DNA of 10,303 nucleotides from Parcubacteria group bacterium Gr01-1014_72 (lineage in GTDB: Bacteria; Patescibacteriota; Minisyncoccia; Phycocordibacterales; VMFH01). Both the position numbers and the translations under genes were made by a program. The DNA is taken from positions 1 to 10,303 of the forward strand of contig VMFH01000024.1 of the NCBI GenBank assembly GCA_007375925.1, given 5' to 3'. The notes under the pieces were generated by a model. The model worked only from the letters and a program-made list of their open reading frames with translations. It did not search any database and was not told the origin of the DNA. This document shows, piece after piece, positions 1 to 4,786 of this stretch. The first letter of the stretch is position 1. Every line of letters begins with the position of its first letter.

Positions 1-111
1 GTTTGGGCCGCCGGCGACTGCACGGACGGCCTCTACCATCAGAACAACATCGCCGCGGGAGACGCGGTGCGCGCGCTTGAGGATATCTATCTCGCGCTCC
101 ACACGAAGTAG
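1..111 (+). CDS. trxB: Thioredoxin-disulfide reductase, C-terminal fragment
   Basis: The open frame enters from the left edge and ends at TAG 109-111, leaving 36 codons. The visible peptide begins VWAAGDCTDGLYHQN and continues with an IAAGDAVRAL stretch. This matches the C-terminal FAD-binding signature of low-molecular-weight thioredoxin reductases (family pattern roughly GxFAAGDxTDxxxKQxxxAAGDGxxAA), where the GD aspartate contacts the FAD ribityl/phosphate. The enzyme passes electrons from NADPH through FAD and a CxxC pair to thioredoxin in the cytoplasm; the CxxC and NADPH parts lie outside the window. The substitution of V-W for the usual (V/I)-F and a Q-N-N-I stretch are mild departures from the consensus. 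A related thioredoxin-reductase-like flavoprotein (for example a ferredoxin-NADP reductase of the same fold) cannot be excluded from 36 residues. Confidence 0.82.
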   Translation, partial: VWAAGDCTDGLYHQNNIAAGDAVRALEDIYLALHTK

Positions 112-175
112 GTAATGAATAGTTCGACGTTACCCGGAGAGTGAGCCGTTGAAAATAGCTCTGTGAAGCCACAAA

Positions 176-209
176 AAGGTGTCAACCCGCCGCGGCGGGT
201 TGACACCTT
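176..209 (-). terminator. 34-bp perfect palindrome, probable second terminator
   Basis: Positions 176-209 form a perfect inverted repeat centred between 192 and 193, with a 14-bp GC-rich core arm GGTGTCAACCCGCC. Read on the minus strand the 3' arm runs into TTTTTG (177-172), as in a Rho-independent terminator; on the plus strand it is followed only by TTGGGG. It therefore best serves minus-strand transcripts that read past the first terminator at 252-323. It could also act as a weak stop or 3'-end stabiliser for the trxB transcript arriving from the left. There is no spare loop, so the central few pairs must open in RNA. Confidence 0.45.
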
Positions 210-251
210 GGGGCCCCGCTCCAGAGCGGAAAGGAGTGCATTGTGCGTATA

Positions 252-323
252 GAAAAAGGCCATCCCGCTATCCGTCTCCGTCATCCGCCAACTGGCGGAG
301 ACGGATGGCGGAGCGGGATGGCC
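252..323 (-). terminator. Long Rho-independent terminator after the HAD gene
   Basis: The outer stem pairs 258-269 (GGCCATCCCGCT) with 312-323. It continues into an inner 11-bp stem, 270-280 (ATCCGTCTCCG) with 296-306, with a five-base bulge at 307-311. The apical part can also fold as CCGCCA-AC-TGGCGG (285-298). On the minus strand the 3' arm is followed by TTTTTC (257-252), 22 bases after the HAD stop codon, which fits an intrinsic terminator for that gene. On the plus strand the stem is followed by CTCTTGTTTT, so some activity against trxB transcripts is possible. The stem is unusually long for a simple terminator. Confidence 0.65.
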
Positions 324-345
324 CTCTTGTTTTCTCCAGACAACC

Positions 346-987
346 CTATTGTGGCAACTCGATGCACCCGAGCATCGGCGGGAGCGACTCAAGCGTCTCA
401 ATGCAGAAGTATGCGCCCGCTGCTAAGAGCGCGTCCCGTGTCCCGTTTCCGCGGATAATACCGACGCCGCGCCCTCTCGCCCGCCGCGCGTCCCACATGT
501 CGGACGTGAAATCTCCGACAACGAACACTCGCGACGGAGGGAGACAATACTTGCGGCAAAACTCGCGAATCGCCGGCGCCTTATCATCAACCCCACCGAC
601 GACAAACGCACCGTTTTTGAGCTGTGGAATGCGCGCACGGTATGCCGCCACGACCATCTCACGTTGCGAACTCACGGCGCCGATTGGAATACCCTCGCGA
701 CAAAGCTCATCAAGCGTCGGCTCAACGTCGGGAAACGCCTCTGCTTCACTCGTATCCGATGCGCGATTGTAAATCGCGAAAAGCTCCTTGCGGGAAAGTC
801 TCACGCCACGCCTCTCATAAAAGGGCATCCACGGCGGCGCGCACTCACAGAGGTACTCTACGAGAGGTGGACTCTCAAGAGAGCAGTGCCGGAACACAGC
901 ACACATTCCGCTATAGAGGAGTGGAACACTATTCATCAAGGTGCCGTCCATATCAAACACGACACCTACTTTTTCATTTCTTTTCAT
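346..987 (-). CDS. HAD-superfamily phosphatase (phosphoglycolate phosphatase-like)
   Basis: This 213-residue protein carries the four haloacid-dehalogenase motifs in order. Motif I is FDMDGT (D12 nucleophile, D14 acid/base); motif II is the serine pair in AVSSQ (106-107); motif III is lysine K136 in VDDKAPA; motif IV is VGDFTSD (D159, D163, Mg2+ binding). The alpha-helical cap lies between motifs I and II (about 20-90), so it is a subfamily I enzyme. It resembles Gph/PGMB-type hydrolases, which remove phosphate from small phosphorylated metabolites in the cytoplasm; the true substrate cannot be read from sequence. The ATG at 987 is preceded by AAGG about ten bases upstream, a modest Shine-Dalgarno. 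A terminator follows the stop. The upstream CYTH gene ends 170 bp away on the same strand, so it may be transcribed separately. The short antisense frames across it are shadows. Confidence 0.85.
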   Translation of the reverse strand: MKRNEKVGVVFDMDGTLMNSVPLLYSGMCAVFRHCSLESPPLVEYLCECAPPWMPFYERRGVRLSRKELFAIYNRASDTSEAEAFPDVEPTLDELCREGIPIGAVSSQREMVVAAYRARIPQLKNGAFVVGGVDDKAPAIREFCRKYCLPPSRVFVVGDFTSDMWDARRARGRGVGIIRGNGTRDALLAAGAYFCIETLESLPPMLGCIELPQ

Positions 988-1157
988 TCAGACCGCCTTT
1001 CTCATCCTCGGGAAGGATAGCACGAATGGAGAAACCCACAAGGATAAAAATCTGTCCGGTGAATCTCCATGTCCCACTAATATAGAGGGACGTGGAATCC
1101 TGCGGTATGGTGTGATGTATCGAACCATTTGCGAAAATGACGGTTTTTTGAGGGTAC

Positions 1158-1760
1158 TCAACGATGTTTATGCACAACACCGTGCGTCTGCAAAACTTCG
1201 TACTGTAAAGGATTACGACGAAGTATGTATTCAATAACCTTACCGTGCCCTACAGTGTTGGAAATACTGTGCTCCTTTGCAAACTGTAAAATTCGGGATT
1301 CAGCAACAGCAACCTCCGACGGGCCATTAACCATACATTCGACCTCAAAAGTACTGAAACCAAAATCCGTTTCATCAAAATCCAGGTGAAAATCTGCCTT
1401 CCGGTAACTCTCTCTCGTGGTAATGATAGTGGCAAATTGCTTGTACCCCGCGTCAGCAAGCGCATTTACTAAATCGATCCCCACACAAGAGAGGCCCAGT
1501 GCCGAAATGATCTCTCCGTCGGTCTCAAGCTCCTGGTACTGGTCTGTGCGACGGCTACCGATTTCTTCCTGATTCAAAGGAACTTTGAGTTCAAACCGCC
1601 CGTCGCGAGTCCGAAGCCAGTAGTCCCGACTGGTGAGGGAAAAATCCGTTGTATCGTGATAGACATCAGTAAAAACCTTGCGGCCTATAAAATCGGCGCC
1701 TTTAATCAAACGTTCTTTATCTCCCTTCCGCAAATCAAAATTTTTCTCAACTTCAATCAT
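1158..1760 (-). CDS. CYTH-domain phosphohydrolase, thiamine-triphosphatase-like
   Basis: The 200-residue product matches the CYTH (triphosphate tunnel metalloenzyme) fold and resembles animal-type thiamine triphosphatase in segment order: IEVEKNF at 2-8, TDVYHDT near 31-37, DYWLRTRDG (46-54), FELKVP (56-61), HLDFDETDFG (125-134), FEVE (138-141) and GKVIEYI (173-179). The acidic residues E3, E5, D127, D129, E139 and E141 would bind metal, and R50, R52 and K59 the triphosphate. Expected activity is hydrolysis of a triphosphate such as thiamine triphosphate or tripolyphosphate in the cytoplasm; a class IV adenylate cyclase is a less likely relative. The family ExExK motif here reads E-V-E-K-N, so the fifth position is Asn, not Lys. 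The ATG at 1760 lies 22 nt after tRNA-Val on the same strand with only a weak GAG upstream, suggesting co-transcription with the tRNA. Confidence 0.78.
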   Translation of the reverse strand: MIEVEKNFDLRKGDKERLIKGADFIGRKVFTDVYHDTTDFSLTSRDYWLRTRDGRFELKVPLNQEEIGSRRTDQYQELETDGEIISALGLSCVGIDLVNALADAGYKQFATIITTRESYRKADFHLDFDETDFGFSTFEVECMVNGPSEVAVAESRILQFAKEHSISNTVGHGKVIEYILRRNPLQYEVLQTHGVVHKHR

Positions 1761-1782
1761 TTCTCACTTCACAATATAAATG

Positions 1783-1855
1783 TGGGCGGTATAGGAATTG
1801 CACCCATTGCCTCCTCGACGTCAACGAGGCGCTCTGCTAAATGAGCTAACCGCCC
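1783..1855 (-). tRNA. tRNA-Val (anticodon GAC)
   Basis: The minus strand folds into a complete 73-nt cloverleaf. The acceptor stem GGGCGGT/ACCGCCC, D stem GCTC/GAGC and anticodon stem CCTCG/CGAGG are all perfect, and the T stem ATGGG/CCTAT has one G-U pair. The anticodon loop TTGACGT gives GAC (1820-1822), reading valine codons GTC/GTT. CCA is not encoded. Two tertiary contacts are unusual. The 8-nt D loop ATTTAGCA has A at the usual G18 position and T15, while the T loop TGCAATT has G55 instead of the near-universal T55, and position 48 is A. Position 37 is G rather than the more usual A. The intact stems argue for a working gene. It lies 56 nt after the Nudix gene and 22 nt before the CYTH gene, all on one strand. 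Confidence 0.85.
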
Positions 1856-1911
1856 CTCACCCAGAAAGCACGCCATAGTATCTATACTACTTCATGCTCC
1901 CCGGAAGTAAT

Positions 1912-2355
1912 TCAAACAGAAAGGACTCCGGATTTCAAGACGCGCTCAAAAAATTCTTTGTCTTTCTGATGCGTGAGGAGCTTCACGACACGCTCTTTTG
2001 CAACCCATCGTGCTTCCGGGTTTTCGGGGTCGCGCGGCTTGAGCGCAATCTCGGCGGTCTCAAAAAGAAACATCTCTATCTCCTTCCATTCAGTCTTGTC
2101 TTCCCCACCGTTCTTGCCGATGCGAAACCGCTCGTAGGTTCTAAGTGGTCGCACTAACGTCAACTCTCCCACCCCCGCCTCCTCAAAAATCTCTCGCCGT
2201 GCCGCCTCTTCGGCTGTCTCACCATCATCAATGTGCCCTTTCGGAAGCGACCACGACGTACCGTGTTGGGACACGACGAGCACCTCGCCCGCCCCGTTGA
2301 GCACCACCCCGCCCGCTGACTTTGTTTTTTTCATCAGGTCAATTGAGAAAATCAT
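1912..2355 (-). CDS. Nudix hydrolase (MutT/Ap4A-hydrolase-like)
   Basis: The 147-residue protein contains a complete Nudix box, Gx5Ex7REUxEExGU, spanning G40 to V62 (G40, E46, R54, E55, E58, E59, G61), which binds Mg2+ and hydrolyses a nucleoside diphosphate linked to another group. The preceding WSLPKGHID (35-43) and the early SAGGVVL strand are typical of the MutT/diadenosine-polyphosphate branch. The substrate may be Ap4A-like or an oxidised nucleotide; sequence alone does not decide. The first ATG (2355) is preferred because GAGGTG sits four bases before it, the clearest Shine-Dalgarno in the window; the alternative Met8 has none. An inverted-repeat region directly upstream overlaps this leader. 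The gene ends in TGA, evidence that TGA is a stop in this genome. Confidence 0.9.
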   Translation of the reverse strand: MIFSIDLMKKTKSAGGVVLNGAGEVLVVSQHGTSWSLPKGHIDDGETAEEAARREIFEEAGVGELTLVRPLRTYERFRIGKNGGEDKTEWKEIEMFLFETAEIALKPRDPENPEARWVAKERVVKLLTHQKDKEFFERVLKSGVLSV

Positions 2356-2362
2356 ACTTCAC

Positions 2363-2403
2363 CTCATTCGCTCATTCGCTCATTCGCGCGAATGAGCGAA
2401 TGA
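2363..2403. repeat. Palindrome with tandem 8-mers before the Nudix gene
   Basis: On the plus strand, 2363-2386 holds three head-to-tail copies of CTCATTCG, and 2372-2403 is a perfect 32-bp inverted repeat centred on CGCG. In the minus-strand transcript this hairpin would end 16 nt before the Nudix start codon. The leftover third repeat unit (2363-2370) could compete with the second unit for the same pairing partner and touches the Shine-Dalgarno GAGGTG. No T-run follows on either side, so it is not an ordinary intrinsic terminator. Confidence 0.6.
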
Positions 2404-2430
2404 AGAAGATGCCGGGAAAAGTCAAACCAA

Positions 2431-2452
2431 AATACTGGCGATTTACCGCCAG
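2431..2452 (-). terminator. Weak terminator-like hairpin at the DUF1761 stop
   Basis: CTGGCG (2435-2440) pairs with CGCCAG (2447-2452) around a six-base loop containing the TAA stop codon of the DUF1761 gene (2443-2445). On the minus strand the stem is followed by TATTTTGG, a short and broken T-run. It may partly terminate transcription or protect the 3' end before the Nudix gene. The stem is only six pairs, so confidence is limited. Confidence 0.35.
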
Positions 2453-2853
2453 AGTACGAGAATGAGCGCAGTGACGGAGAGCGCGATAAATTGATGGGTC
2501 GCATTGAAGAGAAAAAGTTTCAATGGCTTTCCTTCCCACAGGTACCCTCCGGCAACAACTGGCAGGAAAAATCCGAGCCAGATCCAAAACGCAAGCTCCA
2601 GTGCGCCCGCTGCGCCAGCCGCCTCAAACGCAGCCGCCATATGGGCGAGGACGAGCGATAGAAGGAGGGTCCCGATAAAGCCGAGCGTCATCGCCTTCAC
2701 GGGCGTCATTGACATCCCCTTCATGCTCTCCATTGTGATACCCGATAGCCGCATCCACGTCTTGCCGAACAGAGGCCCGTACCACAGCGCCCCGATGATA
2801 AAATTTGCCACCGCTGCAATCCCAACCGTCATATAATTTATAGAAAATTCCAT
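2443..2853 (-). CDS. DUF1761 family membrane protein
   Basis: The 136-residue product has four hydrophobic segments, roughly residues 8-28, 54-75, 83-104 and 111-134, and should sit in the cytoplasmic membrane. After the first segment it shows the family signature LWYGPLFGKTWMRLSG (23-38), with the conserved pattern of aromatic residues, Gly and Pro. Residues 39-53 form a Met-rich polar loop. DUF1761 proteins are small bacterial membrane proteins of unknown function, and nothing here assigns a role. The start ATG at 2853 has no Shine-Dalgarno; A/T-rich sequence precedes it. It is separated from the methyltransferase upstream by 98 bp that contain -10-like boxes, so it probably has its own promoter. 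Confidence 0.85.
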   Translation of the reverse strand: MEFSINYMTVGIAAVANFIIGALWYGPLFGKTWMRLSGITMESMKGMSMTPVKAMTLGFIGTLLLSLVLAHMAAAFEAAGAAGALELAFWIWLGFFLPVVAGGYLWEGKPLKLFLFNATHQFIALSVTALILVLWR

Positions 2854-2901
2854 AATTTTTATGTAACTGCTAATGCCGTAAGTATAACAAAACTCGCACT
2901 A

Positions 2902-2907
2902 ATTATA
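2902..2907 (-). promoter_or_regulatory. Candidate -10 box for the DUF1761 gene
   Basis: The minus strand reads TATAAT at 2907-2902, a perfect -10 hexamer, about 48 nt before the DUF1761 start. A second box TATACT lies closer, at 2886-2881, and would give a leader of about 20 nt. Neither has a convincing -35 at normal spacing (the best near the first is TTAAGA), so this is a weak call in a naturally A/T-rich gap. Confidence 0.35.
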
Positions 2908-2951
2908 TGTAGTTGTTGGGTATTCTTAAGGTGTAAGCGTATGAGAAACCT

Positions 2952-3497
2952 TTATTTCTTCAGGCAGGAGTAAATAAATGCTGGCGGGATATTGAAAAGA
3001 GTAAATCCTAGGGAGACTTCATCGAACACGTTTTCCAAATCTTTTTTTGCCTTAAGAGAGTACTGGAATTGAATGAATATGCCCTGTGGCGACAATGTAC
3101 GATATGAGGCAGAAAGTAAGGCATGTGTATCATCCGGCGGCATGTTTGCCAGAGGAATTCCTGAAGTAATATAGTCTACATTTATTCCTTCCAAGTATTT
3201 CCCCAGATAAATCGCGGGGTCATTCCGTATCGTGAGCCGCCTGTCGTCTATTTTTTCGAGTTGTACGCAAAAATCTTTGTTTTTTTCAAATACAATAAGA
3301 CGGCTGTCCTCTCGCATATTGCGAAGCAATACTCTTGTAAAGCAACCCGAGCCCGGACCCAGCTCCACGATAACTTTTGCTTTAATAAAATCAATCGGCT
3401 CAAGCATTTTACGAACGAGAAAACGCGAACTTGGAGTAATGGATCCAACTTCTCGCCAATTCTTTAGAAATTCTTTTATAAATAAAACTTTCTCCAT
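2952..3497 (-). CDS. SAM-dependent methyltransferase, PmtA-like (phospholipid N-methyltransferase type)
   Basis: The 181-residue protein begins with a helix and a VGSITPSSRFLVRKM segment (17-31), which matches the start of PmtA-type phospholipid methyltransferases (pattern VGAxxPSSxxLAxxM). The SAM-binding motif I is VELGPGSGCFT (44-54), E71 in VFEKN is the acidic end of strand 2, and SGIPLANMP (112-120) is the family motif IV region. PmtA enzymes methylate the head group of phosphatidylethanolamine or related amino lipids at the membrane surface. A KsgA-like rRNA dimethylase relationship is more distant, and the lipid substrate is not known here. The ATG at 3497 is only 8 nt after the encoded CCA of tRNA-Ser, so the mRNA 5' end may be made by tRNA 3' processing. 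AGGA touches the start codon too closely to be a normal ribosome site. Confidence 0.78.
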   Translation of the reverse strand: MEKVLFIKEFLKNWREVGSITPSSRFLVRKMLEPIDFIKAKVIVELGPGSGCFTRVLLRNMREDSRLIVFEKNKDFCVQLEKIDDRRLTIRNDPAIYLGKYLEGINVDYITSGIPLANMPPDDTHALLSASYRTLSPQGIFIQFQYSLKAKKDLENVFDEVSLGFTLFNIPPAFIYSCLKK

Positions 3498-3505
3498 TTC
3501 CTAAC

Positions 3506-3595
3506 TGGCGGAGGAGGTGAGATTTGAACTCACGAGGGACTTTCATCCCTGCCGCATTTCGAGTGCGGTGCCTTCAACCACTCAGCCACTCCTCC
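3506..3595 (-). tRNA. tRNA-Ser (anticodon CGA), CCA encoded
   Basis: The minus strand folds as a class II tRNA. The acceptor stem GGAGGAG pairs with CTCCTCC, discriminator G is followed by an encoded CCA (3508-3506), and the T arm has the canonical loop TTCAAAT. The anticodon stem CCGCA/TGCGG encloses loop CTCGAAA with CGA at 3561-3559, reading the serine codon TCG. The long variable arm GGGA-TGAAAG-TCCC is the expected serine identity element. It is the only one of the three tRNAs in the window with a genomic CCA. The PmtA-like gene begins eight bases downstream. Confidence 0.95.
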
Positions 3596-3603
3596 CTATT
3601 GAA

Positions 3604-3631
3604 ACACTACCACTTTTTGCGATTTTTTCAA
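3604..3631 (-). promoter_or_regulatory. Candidate promoter for tRNA-Ser and the methyltransferase
   Basis: The minus strand has TTGAAA (3631-3626) and, after a 16-bp spacer, TAGTGT (3609-3604), which keeps the T1, A2 and T6 positions of a -10 box. Transcription would begin a few bases before the mature tRNA-Ser 5' end at 3595. It overlaps a plus-strand promoter candidate for tRNA-Glu, making a compact divergent arrangement. Confidence 0.4.
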
Positions 3632-3644
3632 AAAATGCTATATT
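3617..3644 (+). promoter_or_regulatory. Candidate promoter for tRNA-Glu
   Basis: TTGCGA (3617-3622) is followed after 16 bp by TATATT (3639-3644), a five-of-six match to the -10 consensus. Transcription would begin near 3651, giving the tRNA-Glu precursor a 5' leader of about 55 nt that includes the repeat at 3669-3701. The core overlaps the divergent tRNA-Ser promoter candidate. Confidence 0.45.
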
Positions 3645-3668
3645 CTTTAAGCTTCTATTTATTCTTTT

Positions 3669-3701
3669 CTACAAGCTAAGAAGCGACTAGCTACAAGCTA
3701 G
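3669..3701. repeat. CTACAAGCTA direct repeat with small hairpin in the tRNA-Glu leader
   Basis: CTACAAGCTA occurs at 3669-3678 and again at 3691-3700. The second copy is embedded in a short hairpin CTAGCT-ACA-AGCTAG (3687-3701) that ends five bases before the tRNA-Glu gene. The core AGCTACAAGC recurs inside tsaD at the end of its second insert (about 5947-5956), suggesting a dispersed short repeat family. It would form part of the pre-tRNA leader. Confidence 0.5.
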
Positions 3702-3705
3702 TTCC

Positions 3706-3780
3706 GGCCCCATCGTCTAGCCTGGTCCAGGACGCGTCCCTTTCACGGACGAAACCCGGGTTCGAATCCCGGTGGGGTCA
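3706..3780 (+). tRNA. tRNA-Glu (anticodon TTC)
   Basis: The sequence folds into a standard 75-nt cloverleaf. The acceptor stem GGCCCCA/TGGGGTC has one G-U pair, the anticodon stem is CGTCC/GGACG, and loop CTTTCAC gives TTC at 3742-3744. The T arm CCCGG-TTCGAAT-CCCGG is canonical, and the discriminator is A with no encoded CCA. It reads the glutamate codons GAA/GAG and, with the glutamyl-tRNA, also feeds tetrapyrrole synthesis in bacteria that have it. The 3' end overlaps a small hairpin, TCAAAAC-GGA-GTTTTGA (3778-3794). Confidence 0.95.
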
Positions 3781-3826
3781 AAACGGAGTTTTGAACACTT
3801 GCAAACGAAAAATGTTCGTTTGTAAG
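3778..3826 (+). other. Two hairpins just after tRNA-Glu
   Basis: The first hairpin is TCAAAAC-GGA-GTTTTGA (3778-3794), whose 5' arm uses the last bases of tRNA-Glu. The second pairs CTTGCAAACGAA (3798-3809) with 3815-3826, 12 bp with one G-U. Neither is followed by a strong T-run (the second is followed by AAATTTAG), so they may be 3' processing or partial termination signals for the tRNA transcript rather than classic terminators. The rest of the 280-bp gap is described in the leader entries. Confidence 0.4.
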
Positions 3827-3882
3827 AAATTTAGAAAAAGTTCTCTCATCTCCTGGGTATGGTAAACAGCAGAGTGGTGCTG

Positions 3883-3911
3883 TTGACAACGTGTTGTGTG
3901 ACGCTTAATCT
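3883..3911 (+). promoter_or_regulatory. Candidate promoter for the cofE-like/kinase/tsaD operon
   Basis: A perfect -35 box TTGACA (3883-3888) is followed after exactly 17 bp by TAATCT (3906-3911), which keeps the three best conserved -10 positions. Initiation about seven bases downstream would fall at 3918-3919, coinciding with the A of an ATG at 3919. The transcript would therefore carry a leader of about 140 nt before the ligase gene, and the short frame at 3919 would be leaderless. Confidence 0.45.
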
Positions 3912-3918
3912 TTTAAAC

Positions 3919-3984
3919 ATGCTCACGACTAAGACAATTAAGACATGGTCGGGATTTCCTGCCATTACTCACCATTCCTCCTAG
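3919..3984 (+). CDS. Possible leader peptide (21 codons) before the operon
   Basis: A short frame runs from ATG 3919 to TAG 3982-3984. It starts MLTTKTIKTW and is rich in threonine (5 of 21). Codons 3 to 9 (3925-3945: Thr-Thr-Lys-Thr-Ile-Lys-Thr) all begin with A. The predicted transcription start coincides with the ATG. The stop codon lies two bases before a segment, 3987-3994, that can pair with part of the downstream terminator. The same frame is open further upstream to an ATG at 3859 (41 codons), so the start is not certain, and neither ATG has a Shine-Dalgarno. No homology is recognised. It may be a chance frame; it is listed because its position relative to the terminator fits a translational attenuator. 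Confidence 0.22.
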   Translation: MLTTKTIKTWSGFPAITHHSS

Positions 3985-3986
3985 CA

Positions 3987-4039
3987 CCGAGAGGTTCGCT
4001 CTGTCGTTCTTCACGACTCCGCCTCTTGGGCGGATTTTT
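3987..4039 (+). terminator. Intrinsic terminator with possible antiterminator in the operon leader
   Basis: TCCGCC (4018-4023) pairs with GGCGGA (4029-4034) around a five-base loop and runs directly into TTTTT (4035-4039), a classic Rho-independent terminator. It ends only 21 bases before the ATG of the ligase gene on the same strand, an odd place unless it controls read-through. Upstream, CCGAGAGG (3987-3994) can pair with CCTCTTGG (4022-4029), eight pairs with one G-U, which would take bases from both terminator arms and favour read-through. A small hairpin GTCG/CGAC (4003-4017) fits in between. Alternatively it is simply the end of the tRNA-Glu transcription unit. Confidence 0.6.
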
Positions 4040-4060
4040 ATGAGTTGAAAAAGAACTTTT

Positions 4061-4786
4061 ATGCAGATACATGCAATCAAAACAAGTGTATTTCGCGAAG
4101 GTGAGCATCTTGTTCCCTTCATCGCCCGCTTCATCAAACACCTCCCTGAAAAATCCATCCTTGTCATAACATCAAAAATCATCGCGCTCGCAGAACGAAG
4201 AACGAAAACTATTGAGAGTGTAAAAACAAAGGAGCGATTGATTCGAAAAGAAAGCCAGTTCGCCATTTCAACAAAGTACGTCTGGCTCACCATTAAGGAC
4301 GGCATGGTCATGGCCTCAGCGGGGATTGATGAGTCAAATGCAAACGGCAAGCTCATACTCCTCCCGAAAAACAGCTTCAAAGCGGCGGGGCGCATCAGAG
4401 GAGCTCTCTGTCACCATTATCGAGTGAAAGAGCTCGGTATCCTCATCACTGACAGTAGGACAATGCCTCTGCGTTCCGGCGTTACGGGCGTCACGATCGG
4501 CTACGCGGGATTCAAGGGTCTGCACGACTATCGCGGCACTCCCGATATTTTCGGCAGAAAGTTTCGTTTCTCGCAAACAAATGTTGCCGATGGCCTCGCC
4601 GCGGCGGCAGTCGTCCTTATGGGAGAAGGGGCCGAACAGAGACCTCTCGCACGCATTCAGGGTGCGCCGGTGGAGTTTTGTGATAGTATTGCACCGACAG
4701 AATTATTGATAAACCCTGCTGATGACATCTATCGACCGTTTTTTAACTTTCTTCCCAAAAAACCATGGGAACGCAAAAAAAAGTAA
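4061..4786 (+). CDS. CofE-like glutamate ligase (F420-0:gamma-glutamyl ligase family)
   Basis: The 241-residue protein matches the CofE/FbiB-N family (COG1478). Recognisable segments are VITSKIIALAE (35-45), AGIDESNANGKLILLP (87-102), GILITDSRT (126-134), GVTIGYAGFKGLHDYRG (143-159) and VLMGEG (185-190), which build the GTP- and metal-binding site. CofE adds glutamate to coenzyme F420-0 using GTP. No other F420 gene is visible and CPR organisms are not known for F420, so another gamma-glutamylation is plausible; a COG1478 protein (FolC2) has been proposed to replace folylpolyglutamate synthase in Chlamydia. The family DTFGRPxR segment is replaced by DSRTMPLR. The ATG at 4061 has no clear Shine-Dalgarno and follows a terminator by 21 bases. 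The 3' end overlaps the kinase gene by 22 bp. The C-terminus is lysine-rich. Confidence 0.8.
   Translation: MQIHAIKTSVFREGEHLVPFIARFIKHLPEKSILVITSKIIALAERRTKTIESVKTKERLIRKESQFAISTKYVWLTIKDGMVMASAGIDESNANGKLILLPKNSFKAAGRIRGALCHHYRVKELGILITDSRTMPLRSGVTGVTIGYAGFKGLHDYRGTPDIFGRKFRFSQTNVADGLAAAAVVLMGEGAEQRPLARIQGAPVEFCDSIAPTELLINPADDIYRPFFNFLPKKPWERKKK

Noticed and set aside
179..772. 197-codon plus-strand frame over the terminators and the HAD gene
   Set aside because: It reads through two strong inverted repeats and antisense to a gene with all four HAD motifs.
974..1234. Minus-strand frame of 86 codons across the HAD/CYTH gap
   Set aside because: It overlaps the C-terminus of the CYTH gene and the start of the HAD gene in another frame, shows no recognisable domain, and has no ribosome site.
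1912..2355. TGA recoded as glycine, as in Gracilibacteria/SR1
   Set aside because: The Nudix gene ends naturally at TGA and no gene needs in-frame TGA to be complete.
3981..4060. T-box riboswitch in the operon leader
   Set aside because: The ACCGAGAGG segment slightly recalls a T-box sequence, but the conserved TGGNACCGCG bulge and a specifier stem are not present.
3913..4395. 160-codon minus-strand frame over the leader and the ligase gene
   Set aside because: It is antisense to the CofE motifs for most of its length and contains no recognisable domain.
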